Shown piece after piece: positions 9,564-18,779 of a DNA stretch of 64,000 bases. The stretch is from contig JADJOP010000016.1 of NCBI GenBank assembly GCA_016713735.1, forward strand, positions 1-64,000, given 5' to 3'. A program made the position numbers and the translations under genes. This stretch comes from Bryobacterales bacterium. Its GTDB lineage: Bacteria; Acidobacteriota; Terriglobia; Bryobacterales; Bryobacteraceae. The notes beneath the pieces are model-generated. The model was not told the origin of the DNA. It did no database searches and worked only from the letters and a program-made list of their open reading frames with translations. The stretch's first letter is position 1. Every line of letters starts with the position of its first letter.

Positions 9564-9713
9564 TACGACGGCGCGATGCTTCTTGTGATGTTCTATCCCC
9601 TCGTTTTGATGCTAGTGGCGTTTACCTTCGGCATTTGGGTTCCGTCGCTCGTGAACTCGCTTTCACCGGCCGTTCGGGCGAATCCGCACCGAAGCTATGA
9701 GGAGATACTCGTC

Positions 9714-10398
9714 ATGCCACTCACGACTCGCCCATTCCACTGAGCACGCCCTTGCCCGTAAGGGATCGATTCGTCGAGATCTATGGCTCCACAATGGTTC
9801 TCAACAACTATCTGAAAATCGCCGTGGCCAGCCTCGCCCTGGTCTGCATCGGGTTGCTCGTTCTGAACGTGAAGCTCTTCGCCGCATTCAGCGAAGTGAA
9901 ACCGCTCGTCATTCGCATCAATGAGGTGGGCCGAGCAGAAGCGATTCAGTATTCAAGCCTCGAGTACCAGCCCCAGGAAGCGGAAATCGGTACTTCCTCA
10001 TGCAGTTCGTCAATCAGCACTACAGCCGCATCCGGCGCACCGTCCAGGAGAATTTCTTGCGCTCCCTTCAGTTTCTGGATGCGCGTCTTGCCCAAGCCGC
10101 GATGGACGTGAATGACAAGAACAAGTCGCTCGAAACCTTCCTCTCCGGCCAAGGCGAAGAGATCGAGATTGAGGTTCGGAACGTCTCGCCCAAAGACCTT
10201 CGCAAGCCTCCCTACCGCGCCACAGTGGACTACGACAAGGTCTTTGTATCGCCCGCTTCGCGCCTGGAAATCCGGCGTGAACGGTACGTTGGCCACTTCG
10301 TATTCGTCGTCAAGGACCGCGTGCCGAACACGCTCGTCCCGGTCAATCCACTCCGGCTTGACCATCACCTACTTCCGTAAGATCAGGCGTTCCAATAG
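9714..10398 (+). pseudogene. virB8: VirB8/TrbF T4SS assembly protein, frameshifted
   Basis: The ATG at 9714 follows a GAGGAG ribosome-binding site that overlaps the virB6 stop. The first eight codons are in one frame. The membrane-anchor part (cytoplasmic tail, then one hydrophobic helix at about 9795-9870) is in a second. The periplasmic NTF2-like domain is in a third from about 10000, and the last residues are in a fourth, ending at TAG 10396-10398. The joined length is about 225 residues, normal for TrbF. Known: VirB8 nucleates the channel at the inner membrane. Confidence 0.8.
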
Positions 10399-10407
10399 GG
10401 GCTGTCG

Positions 10408-10698
10408 ATGATCGCGAATGCCTTCCTCGCCGCGACTGTCCTCTTTCTCGCCGTGAGCTTCTTGCTGCTGCAGGAATGCCGGTTCCTGATCCCTTACCGG
10501 GGCCTATTGATCGGAAAGTATGGCGGTGTGATCGCAAGCTTCGCCGCTGCTCTCTTCGTGAATCTGTTCGCCGTGGCCTACTTGGTTGGCAGAACGCTTT
10601 TCCTCAAGGACACGGGTCGCAAGCTCGCTCACCCGGAAAAACAACTCCGGTCGGGCGCGAGTCTCTCCGATGAACTCTCCCGGCGCCCGAACGAATAG
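10408..10698 (+). CDS. Small two-span membrane protein of the ICE
   Basis: An intact 96-residue ORF begins 9 bases after virB8. Hydrophobic helices are at about residues 5-20 and 38-62, separated by a short Tyr-Arg-Gly loop, and the cytoplasmic tail is charged and Arg/Lys-rich. It overlaps no neighbour and ends three bases before the next gene, so it is co-transcribed with the T4SS genes. I do not recognise the family. A role in mating-pair stabilisation or entry exclusion is possible from position only. Confidence 0.62.
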   Translation: MIANAFLAATVLFLAVSFLLLQECRFLIPYRGLLIGKYGGVIASFAAALFVNLFAVAYLVGRTLFLKDTGRKLAHPEKQLRSGASLSDELSRRPNE

Positions 10699-10701
10699 CC
10701 T

Positions 10702-11555
10702 ATGTCCCGTACCCCTGATCGCAACGCCCGGAGTGTGCCCGCTCCACCTCCGATTCCGCCGCCGGAGCCGCTCGGGCGAGCCAAATCCGATGTAGCGGGA
10801 GCGTGGCGCTCGCGAGGCATCGCGCACCCCACTACGGCCGATGCCGCTGAGCCCATCGAGTCGAGAACCCTCTGGGATATCGGCCGATTCCGAACCGTCG
10901 CCGTTGAGGATTTGGAACGCTTTCTCTACTCGCGAGACGCAGTAAAGGCACGTGGCGATCTCCAGGCGCTCGCCGAGAAAGGGCTCCTTCAACGGCGCAC
11001 AGTTTGGCTCAACCGCAAGGCAGGGAAACTGGCCGTCGTCGTGCTCACTCGCGCGGGAAAAAACGAGCTTGAACGTCGTGCTGAAGCCATATCAGGCCAA
11101 GCCGTCTATGCCGGATTCGTCAAGCCGGCGGAGGTCGCGCACGATGCCGCCATCTACCGAATGTTTCACAAGGAAGCAGCGCAGATTGTGAAAGAAGGTG
11201 GCACACTCCGGCGTATCATTCTGGACTACGAGCTCAAACGGAAGGTCTATTCCCCACTCGCCAAAGCCCGGCATCTATCGCCGCGCGAATACGCGAAGAT
11301 CAAGCGCAAGTCGCCCGCGACAACGGCCTTCGTGTGGTCAAAGGCAAGATCCCATTGCCGGATTTGCGCATTGAATATGAGACGGCGGAAGGGGACATGA
11401 CGCGCGTGGATCTGGAATTAGCCACGCATCATTATCACGGCTCGCACCTGCAAACCAAGATTGATGCCGGATTCAAACTCTACGCCGACGGCGGCGCGCG
11501 CGGCACCAAACCGCTCGAAGAACGCGAGCTGACAGCCGAGATTTTCTCGCTATGA
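10702..11555 (+). pseudogene. Winged-helix, replication-relaxation-like protein, frameshifted
   Basis: The N-terminus is a Pro-rich linker (residues about 12-25). A winged-helix-like block follows at about 55-110: a helix Val-Glu-Asp-Leu-Glu-Arg, then a turn, a recognition-like helix, and a beta wing with Leu-Leu-Gln-Arg-Arg. It is followed by Leu-Thr-Arg-Ala-Gly-Lys. This resembles the Replic_Relax family found on plasmids and ICEs. A frame change near 11310 separates it from a C-terminal block (11334-11555) with the sense Asp-Leu-Glu-Leu-Ala-Thr-His-His-Tyr. The joined length is about 284 residues. Family assignment is tentative. It lies between the T4SS genes and an unrecognised gene. Confidence 0.5.
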
Positions 11556-11565
11556 GGTCAATCCC

Positions 11566-12591
11566 ATGAGTCAGGCTGCGATGCATCCGGACGAGCGCGT
11601 TAGGGCGCTACGGCTGTTCGGCTATTCGCTCCGCGAGGCAGAATTCCTGTGCTTGGCGGCGCTACACGGTGGATACTTTTTGCGGCGCCAGTATGGCGAG
11701 TTTCTCGGCCGTGATGGCGGCGGGTCGGTCGCCACGCTCATCAGACGCCACCGTGAACAACCACGTAAAGACGGCGGTGTTCGAGCACAATACGCATCTC
11801 TACCACCTGGCGACCCGCCCTTTTTACACCGCCATCGGCCAGCCCGACAATCGCAACCGCCGGGAGCGCCAACCGTTCACGATCAAAAACAAACTGATGG
11901 CCCTCGACTTTGTTCTCGCTCATCGAGACAAGTGGTTTCTGGCAACCGAACAGGAAAAGGTTGAGTATTTCACCAGGATCGTCGAAGTGCCTCTCGACAG
12001 GCTGCCCGTAAAGCGTTACGCCGCGAAGGCGTCCGGCCCGAGCACGATCCGATATTTTGTTGAGAAGTTCCCGATCTTCGTTGCGCCGGAAAGTGGCGAA
12101 GTCGCCTTTTGCTTCGTCGACGAAGGGTTGACCACGGCCTCGAAATTCGAGACTTACCTCAACGAGTATCGCTCGCTCTTGAGTGCTATTCCGAAGTTCA
12201 GGTCATCATTGCGGCTCACGCCGCACCATTTCGACGAGCCACGCGCGCCTTCGAGAGGTTCACCGCGAGTCTCAGTAGCACTGGAGATGGACACCGCATC
12301 GACCCTCTGGCTGCGCGCTTGCTGGAGTTTTTTCGCACTACGACGGCGGTACGAATCGAACGCCCTCGGCGAGTTGGACCGCGACCGATTGATCCGGCTC
12401 GGGCGCTCCGCGACGAGTTTTCTGGTGACAGCCATGAGTCGCTCTATGGACAGTGGAAAGCCGAAGGCGATCCCCCTGTGCTGGCTGCTCTTTTCCCAGA
12501 CGAAGCCCATACAGCGATTCCTGCTGCCTCCCTTTCAACCCATCTTGTGGAGCACAACTATGACCTTTTCGGCACGCTCACAGCGTTCTAA
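11566..12591 (+). pseudogene. Unrecognised ICE protein of about 340 residues, frameshifted
   Basis: The sense begins at an ATG at 11566. It changes frame near 11745 into a charged helical region that contains Phe-Thr-Ile-Lys-Asn-Lys and Glu-Lys-Val-Glu-Tyr-Phe. It then returns to the first frame near 12200 and ends at 12589-12591. The N-terminal 45 residues (Leu-Phe-Gly-Tyr-Ser-Leu-Arg-Glu-Ala-Glu) could be a winged helix. No catalytic motif or membrane helix was recognised. It follows the winged-helix gene by 10 bases and may work with it. No function can be assigned. Confidence 0.5.
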
Positions 12592-12739
12592 TTGCGCTTC
12601 CAGGCTACCCGCAATTCCCGACTGCGGGCGGACGGCGAGGTGGCGGAGCAGTTTTTGCCCCGCTTTCTTAATTGGATGCCCGAAAGTCCTTCAGCTTTCG
12701 AGCACAATCGACCGGACCAAGGGCCAGGGAGGGGTCGGG

Positions 12740-12832
12740 GCGTGGGCGGGAGCGACCCCGGTTTTGGGCGGGCAGCCCGCCCAGAAACCCGCTCCGCGCC
12801 TCCGGCGCTTCGGGGGTCGCTCCCGCCCACGC
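12740..12832. repeat. Perfect 20-bp inverted repeat with inner palindrome
   Basis: Arms at 12740-12759 and 12813-12832 are exact reverse complements (GCGTGGGCGGGAGCGACCCC). The 53-base loop contains a second palindrome, GGGCGGGC-A-GCCCGCCC. The rest of the 286-base interval between the unknown gene and the ribbon-helix-helix gene shows no coding sense. The arm resembles the hairpin region at 8142-8162, so a shared mobile repeat family is possible. Confidence 0.75.
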
Positions 12833-12877
12833 ATACAACAATTTCATCCGGTAATTCTTCCGGGAAAGGACGATGAC

Positions 12878-13102
12878 ATGAAAACCTACATTCCCAAACA
12901 GACGAAGCTTACCCGCGACCGAGTGGAGGTCAAACTCGAAACCGGCCTCGCGCAGAAGTTGGAGCGCTACTGCGAATACCTCGAAAGTGATCGCGACTAC
13001 ATCATCAGCCAGGCGCTTGAAATCGCCTTCAAGAAGGACAGGGGATTCGACGAATGGCTCGACGCAAGCAACGGCTCGCATGGCGTTTCCAAACGGGCGT
13101 GA
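12878..13102 (+). CDS. Small ribbon-helix-helix-like DNA-binding protein
   Basis: This intact 74-residue ORF has a ribosome-binding site AAAGGA nine bases upstream. A short strand (Val-Glu-Val-Lys-Leu) is followed by two helices (Leu-Ala-Gln-Lys-Leu-Glu-Arg and Tyr-Ile-Ile-Ser-Gln-Ala-Leu). This is the CopG/RHH pattern of small transcription or mobilisation regulators. It lies 9 bases before virD4, so a role in controlling the coupling-protein operon or acting as a relaxosome accessory is plausible. Confidence 0.62.
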   Translation: MKTYIPKQTKLTRDRVEVKLETGLAQKLERYCEYLESDRDYIISQALEIAFKKDRGFDEWLDASNGSHGVSKRA

Positions 13103-13111
13103 GGCGAATGA

Positions 13112-15112
13112 ATGAAGCAACTCGGCAAGCACAGACATCTGCTGAGCGGCGCGCTGGCGTTTCTTGCCGGCGCGTTCCTGTTCTTCCAGATTCCGTTCCC
13201 GCAGGAACACGCGCTCTTGCAACTCGTCCACCTGGAGAATCCGCCGGTCTTTAAGGCAATCCGCTACACCTACCTCACGATGCTCTTCACGACGCCCTTC
13301 CTGATGTTCTCGGTGCTCTTCTCCCTCGTGTTCATCTTTCTCGTCCGGTTCGAGAAGCCATCCGGGTTTGCGCAGCTTCCTCCTTATCCGAAACCCGCCG
13401 GCCGCGACAAGCTCTTCCTGGTGGTTGGCGAACTCCATCACGCCAAGCGCCCCGAGCCAGTCGAGAATCCCCTCTGGCTTACGATCCCGGACCGTGGACT
13501 CTACACAGGCATCGCCGTCATCGGCGCCATCGGCAGCGGCAAAACAAGTGGATGCATCTACCCGTTCGCCGAACAGTTGCTTGCCTACCGCGAGGACGAT
13601 CCCGCACGCCCGCATCGGCGGGCTCGTCCCTCGAAGTCAAAGGCGACTTCTGCCACAAGGTCAAAGGCATCCTTGAAAAGCACGGGCGCGGAGGCGACTT
13701 CGTCGAAGTCGGCCTCGACTCTCCATACCGGTACAACCCACTTCACGGCGACCTTGACGCCTACGCGCTCGCTTACGGCATCGCATCGCTCCTCAATAAC
13801 CTCTACGGGCGCGGGAAGGAGCCGTTTTGGCAGCAGGCGTACACGAACCTCGTCAAATTCGTCATCCTCCTGCACAAGGTGCTCTATGACTACGTCACGT
13901 TGTTCGACGTCTATCACGGCGCGATCAACCCGGCTCATTTGGAGCAAATGATCCAGGAAGGCGAACAGGCGCTCGCCTCCGGTATTTGCTGATCCGCGTC
14001 GAGAATTCATGAAGCGCCACGACCTCGACAAGTTCCCCTTCGAACTCGACTCCGAACTCAACCGGATGAAGGCGCCGCTCACCGAAGAACTCCGGCGCGA
14101 TCTAGACCGAATGGCTGTCCCCTACGAAGTCAATCCGAGATGGCCGCGGCGCCCAAGCACGCGGCCGGTCTGGACCGGGGGAAGCGCGAGCAGTTCGAGG
14201 GCCGTCAAACGCTGGTTCTATCACGACTGGACCCGGATCGAACCGAAGCTACGGACCTCCATCGTCGAAGGAATTTCGGTCTTCCTCTCGCTCTTCGACG
14301 ACAACCCGACCGTGAAGCGCGTCTTCTGTCCGCCAAAGGAGACCTATGATCCGGTCGTCAACCGCGATGGACGTTATGGAATCCCCCTGCCACCGTTTGC
14401 CGAGTTGATCAGACGAGGAACCGTCTGCGCTCTCAACTTCCCGGTCGCTACTAATCCGGGCCTCGCCAAAGCCGTCGGCACCCTCATGAAACAGGACTTC
14501 CAGCGAGCCGTCGTCACGCATTCCCCGGATGGAACGCCAGCCCAACCGGCATTGGCGCGAGGTGCTCTTCCTCTGCGACGAATACCAGTCCTTCGCCACA
14601 GTGGGCGAGAGTGACCCCAGTGGAGATGAAAAATTCTTCGCTCTCTCGCGTCAGGCCAAATGCATCGCGATCGTCGCCACGCAAAGCATCAGCTCCCTAC
14701 GATCGACCCTGCCCGGCGAATCGTGGCGGACGCTGCTGCAAACCTTCCGCACCAAAGTCTTTCTCTCGCTCTCGGATGATTTCAGCGCCAGAACGGCGAG
14801 CGAGCTCTGCGGCAAGGAGGAACAGCTCAAGCTCAACTACAGCTTCTCCGAACACGGTCAAGACGCTGCCGTGAGCGTCCTCACCGGCCAAGCCACCGCC
14901 CACAAGTCCACCATCGGCACCAGCAAGGCTACAACCTCCAACGCGACTTCACCTTTGAGCCGAAGATTTTCTCGGAACTGAAGAATGCTCAGGCCATCGT
15001 CCTAGCCTATGACGGGCTGAATCCCTGGCCGCCGACCTACTGCTACCTCAAACCCTACTACCTGGACCAGAACCGCTCCTACTTCGAACAACTCGCCAGA
15101 GGTGAAATATGA
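13112..15112 (+). pseudogene. virD4: VirD4/TraG coupling protein, multiply frameshifted
   Basis: The N-terminus has two hydrophobic spans (residues about 10-30 and 48-75). Then comes Walker A GAIGSGKTSG (about 13527-13556). The continuation lies in several other frames (from about 13620, 13990, 14150, 14530 and 14930). Walker B of the Leu-Cys-Asp-Glu-Tyr type is near 14565-14585, and Ala-Thr-Gln-Ser follows near 14680. The C-terminus ends with a TGA at 15110-15112 that overlaps the virB11 ATG. The joined length is about 665 residues. Known: this ATPase links the relaxosome to the T4SS. At least five indels make it non-functional as written. Confidence 0.86.
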
Positions 15113-16079
15113 CATCTAGTTGGGACATCATCATTCCCTTTCTGCGGCCCATCGAACCGCTGCTTCGCGATCCGGAAATCTCGGACATCATGGTGAACGG
15201 CTCAGCCCGTGTCTTTATCGAGAAGTGCGGCGTGGTCACTGTGGCGCCCGGCGTCACGATCCCCGAGAAAACGCTCCAGGTAGCCATTCCGGAACATTGC
15301 CCGCGCTTTGGGCGACGAAGTCGGCGAGGAGAAACCGCTGCTCGACTCCCGGCTCCCCGACGGGTCGCGCGTCGCCGCAGTCTTCCCGCCGTGCTCCGTC
15401 ACGGGAACGATCCTCACGATCCGTAAATTTCAGAGCAAGCTGTACACGACCGAGGAACTGGTCCGGCTCGGCAGCCTCGCCCCCGAGGCGCTTGCGATCC
15501 TCCGCAATGCCGTCGAGAGTAGGCAAAACATCTTGATCTCGGGCGGCACCGGGACTGGGAAGACGACTCTCCTCACTGCGCTCAGCGCATTTATCCCGCA
15601 AACCGACCGGATCGTCGTCATCGAGGACACCTCGGAAATCCAGATCGAAACTGAGAACCTCGTGCGCCTGGAATCCCGCCGCGAACAGCCGGGACTGCCC
15701 GCCATCACCATCCGCGACTTACTGCGCACCACCCTCCGGCTTCGGCCCGATCGGATCCTCCTAGGTGAGGTCCGCGGCGGCGAAGCGTTCGATCTGCTGC
15801 AGGCCCTCAATACGGGCCATTCGGGAACGCTTCGCGACGATCCACGCGAACTCAGCCGCGCAGGCTCTGTCACGCCTGACCACCTGCGTCCTCCAGTCCG
15901 GCGTCGAACTCCCGTACCGCGCCATCCGCAGCCAGATCGCGGAGACCCTGAATCTGATTGTCCACCTCGAGCGCCGCCACGGAAGGCGGTTTGTCGCCGA
16001 GATCCTCGCCATCGCAGGGTACGATCCCACGGAGGACCAGTATCAGCTTCGATTGCTCTTTGAAAGAGGACGATCATGA
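15109..16079 (+). pseudogene. virB11: VirB11/TrbB T4SS traffic ATPase, frameshifted
   Basis: The N-terminal domain reads from the ATG at 15109 to about 15290 (Asp-Ile-Met-Val-Asn-Gly). The nucleotide-binding domain then reads in another frame to about 15835. It holds Walker A GGTGTGKTT at about 15541-15567, the Asp-box Val-Ile-Glu-Asp, and Glu-Val-Arg-Gly-Gly-Glu. The C-terminus (Thr-Ile-His-Ala-Asn) lies in a third frame and ends at 16077-16079, overlapping the primase ATG. The joined length is about 323 residues, normal for TrbB. Known: it is a hexameric ATPase that works with VirB4 and VirD4. Confidence 0.87.
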
Positions 16080-16921
16080 ATTCCTCCCGGCCGCTTGGCG
16101 AGGCTCCCACATTTTTGCGCGGACACTTCCAGCCGGCAGATCGGCTCGCGACGGTCCTGGTGAACAAACGCCGCGGCGATGTGATCCAGCGCCTTGCCAC
16201 GGCCCGGGAACTCGCATCCCCGGAGTTCCAGGCCTGGCTACGCCATAAAAACGCCGGACGCTACGAAGTCTATGTGTCCATGAACGCGCTCCACGAAGGG
16301 GCCCAAGGCCGTACGAAAGGCGACGTCGGCCTCATCCGCCACGTCTTCCTGGATTTTGACAACGATGGAACCGCTGCAAAGGACCATCTACTCCGGCGCA
16401 AAGACCTGCCAGAGCCGAATGCGCTGGTGAACACGTCGCCTGGGAAATGGCAGGTGTTGTGGAAGGTGGAGGGCTTCTCTCCGAGCACGCAGAGTCACTG
16501 CAGCGGGGGCTCGCCCGCGAATGCTGCGCCGACATCGCCGCCACGGATTGCGCTCGTGTCCTTCGGCTTCCGGGATTCTTCAACAACAAGTACGCCCACC
16601 CCTATCTGGTTCGTTCCGAGCCGAGATCCGAGGTGATTTGCCGGCCGACCAGTTCCCGCGTTCGCGGAGAATGTACCGTTTCGACCCGGGGCGGGCAGCG
16701 GGAACCAAAGACCTCCGGCCGTGAAGGGCACTTTCTCCCAGTCCGAAAAGGATTGGGCATACGCCCTCCGAGCGCTGGCCCGAGGTGAGTCCGCGGAGAT
16801 GGTGGCCGCCGCAATCGCCTCGCTTCGGCGCTACGATAAGCCGGACCCGGTTTACTACGCCAGGCTCACCGTGCAAAAGGCTGCCAAGCACATGCGCGCC
16901 ACCAATGGCGAGCGGCCGTAA
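16076..16921 (+). pseudogene. RepB-like DNA primase-domain protein, frameshifted
   Basis: It overlaps virB11 by ATGA. Residues 60-125 hold the primase-type block with a Phe-Leu-Asp-Phe-Asp-Asn-Asp acidic motif, followed by Asn-Thr-Ser-Pro-Gly-Lys-Trp-Gln-Val-Leu-Trp as in RepB_primase proteins. The frame changes near 16480 and again near 16640-16720. The last 66 codons (16721-16921) form the helical C-terminal block starting Ser-Gln-Ser-Glu. The joined length is about 280 residues. Known: such primases start complementary-strand synthesis after conjugative transfer or replication of the element. Confidence 0.72.
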
Positions 16922-16956
16922 ACGAGGCTCCGGAGCGGTAGCGTCAGGGAGGATGG

Positions 16957-17229
16957 ATGCCACATCAAACCGACAGGAGAAGCCCCGAGCCCCCCGCTGC
17001 AGTCCCCGACGACCGGTTGTTGAAGGTGGCGGAGGTCGGTCAGTTGCTCGGCTATTCGCGAGCGACGATTTACCGCCTCATCGACCTCGGCGAATTGCCC
17101 GTCGTCAGGGTCGGCGGAACGGTTCGATTCCGCTACCGCTCGATCCTGCAATGGATGGCCGAGCACGAAACCCCGGTCACGCTAAGCCACCGGCCCGGCG
17201 GAATACTCCGTGCCGATATGACCTACTGA
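16957..17229 (+). CDS. xis: Excisionase-type helix-turn-helix protein
   Basis: An intact 90-residue protein with a MerR/AlpA-like block at residues 20-68 (Leu-Leu-Lys-Val-Ala-Glu-Val, Tyr-Ser-Arg-Ala-Thr-Ile-Tyr-Arg-Leu-Ile, Val-Arg-Phe-Arg). That is the signature of the excisionase-family DNA-binding domain. An AGGGAGG ribosome-binding site lies six to twelve bases upstream. It sits 47 bases before the integrase, the expected place for a recombination directionality factor that bends attachment-site DNA. Confidence 0.8.
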   Translation: MPHQTDRRSPEPPAAVPDDRLLKVAEVGQLLGYSRATIYRLIDLGELPVVRVGGTVRFRYRSILQWMAEHETPVTLSHRPGGILRADMTY

Positions 17230-17276
17230 TTCCACGCGGACAAAAGCCCGTACGCTCCCTATGAAGCGGTACTTCC

Positions 17277-18594
17277 ATGCACAATCGGATCAAAATCAAA
17301 TGGCGCGGCAAGCGCAAATACTTCGCGACCGAGATCCCGATCCAGTACCGGCAAGGCGGCGAGGCGCGCAAAGAAATCATGGCCACTAGCCGGGAGGAGC
17401 TTGAGCGGAAATTCGACGAGGAAGTCGCCTCCCGAAAGCTCCGGCTCGACCGCGCAGGCGGCCGGAGGCTGCTGAGCGACTTCCTCGTGAGTGAGTTCCT
17501 GCCGTTCTACCGGAACGAGGTCGAGCCCCAAACGTGGTGCGATTACCGGCATCACATCGAGGCCCGCATCGCACCTGGGCTCGGCGCCATCCGCTTGGAG
17601 GACCTGACTGCCCGGCATGTCGATCAGTGGACGCTCTCGTTGCGCGAGACAACTTCGAAACGCACGGGGCGGCCCCTGTCGGATCGGACCATCGACTATT
17701 CCCTCGCCATACTTCGCCGCGCGCTTCAGTTCGCTGTGGATTGGCGCTACGTCTCCGTCAATCCAGCTTCATCACGAGTGCGGGCCGCAAGACGGCGCAA
17801 ACGGGTTCGGATATCGACGCTTCGCTTTCTGTCGCCTGACCAGGCCAAGCAGTTCCTCGACGCCGTGCGAGGCGATCGCTTCGAAGCCCTGTATACATTG
17901 GCGATCACGACGGGCATGCGCCAGGGCGAACTCTTTGGACTGAACTGGAGCGATGTCGATCTTGCCGCCTCAAAGGTGACCATCAACCACTCGCTTGCGC
18001 ACACGAAGCGCAAGAGGGGTGAGGCGGGAGACCGGGTGATCCTCAAAGGCCCCAAGACCACGGGCAGCCGCAGGACCATTGAGATTCCCCAGGTCACCGT
18101 CGCTGCGCTTCAGACGCACCGGCAGCGTCAGGTGGAGTTACACGATGCCGCGGGCGACGGATGGTGTGAAACGGGATTCGTATTCACGTCCCGTCGCGGT
18201 ACGCCCATCGACCGCGGGAACGCCCTGCATCGCTTTCAGGACATTCTCAAGGAGCACGCACTTCCCAGGATTCGCTTCTACGACCTGCGCCACGCACGCC
18301 CTCGCTGCTGATCGCCGAGGGCGTGCATCCGAAGAAGATCGCCGAGCGGCTGGGGCACTCCTCGATCAAGCTGACGATGGACACCTACGGGCATCTCTTC
18401 GAGGGGTGTGATCGCGAATCGGCGGAGCGAATGGACCGGCTCTTTGGCACTGAACCGGCCGTCGCTTCGGCTCCACCTGCCGCAGGCGGGAAGGTGATCG
18501 GCACCCCGCGCCGGCCGCCGGAGCGCAATGCGGACAAATGCGGACGAAGCCCTTCCCGTGATGAAATCGACCCTGCTAAAAGATTGAAAAGAAG
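17277..18594 (+). pseudogene. int: Tyrosine recombinase (integrase) of the ICE, frameshifted
   Basis: Residues 1-345 read cleanly: an arm-type/SAM-like N-terminal region (about 65-150), then the catalytic domain with Arg215 (Thr-Gly-Met-Arg-Gln-Gly-Glu) and the Asp-Leu-Arg-His box near 338. One base is missing at about 18292-18300. The remainder follows in the next frame: Leu-Gly-His-Ser-Ser-Ile-Lys-Leu-Thr and the nucleophile in Thr-Tyr-Gly-His near 18386. That second frame has no stop before the tRNA and runs through it, so the native C-terminus cannot be fixed; the end given here is the tRNA boundary. Known: it integrates at tRNA 3' ends. Confidence 0.88.
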
Positions 18595-18670
<76 letters not shown>

Positions 18671-18691
18671 GACGTGAGGGACAACTTTTTG

Positions 18692-18720
18692 ACTATAACA
18701 CGCACATGCACCAACCGCAA
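18692..18720 (-). promoter_or_regulatory. Candidate promoter of tRNA-Lys
   Basis: On the minus strand a -35-like TTGCGG (18720-18715) is followed by 17 bases and a -10 TATAGT (18697-18692). A start about 7 bases further would give a 5' leader of roughly 15 bases before the tRNA. Confidence 0.5.
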
Positions 18721-18762
18721 CAGAATCAAGCTGCCAGCGCCAATCCGGCCCGGCGGTGGCGG

Positions 18763-18768
18763 TAGAAT
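18763..18768 (+). promoter_or_regulatory. -10-like TAGAAT just before the first Gfo/Idh gene
   Basis: TAGAAT ends 11 bases before the ATG at 18780. There is no Shine-Dalgarno sequence between them, so transcription would start within a few bases of the ATG. No clear -35 was found. Confidence 0.35.
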
Positions 18769-18779
18769 GAAATCACACC

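Larger units (their letters stand above)
7345..9700 (+). pseudogene. virB6: VirB6/TrbL polytopic T4SS protein, frameshifted and split by an IS256 element
   Basis: Membrane-rich VirB6/TrbL sequence runs from an ATG at 7345 through at least four frame changes (near 7410, 7490, 7710 and 7760) to 8017. The IS256-family element interrupts it there. It resumes at 9552 with the same His-Pro-Pro-Pro residues and two more hydrophobic helices, and after another indel (near 9660) reaches a TGA at 9698-9700. Without the insertion the product would be about 270 residues with five or more membrane spans. Known: VirB6 forms part of the inner-membrane channel. Confidence 0.82.

Noticed and set aside
18292..18300. 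Programmed frameshift in the integrase
   Set aside because: No slippery heptamer or downstream structure was seen, and neighbouring ICE genes show the same kind of indels.
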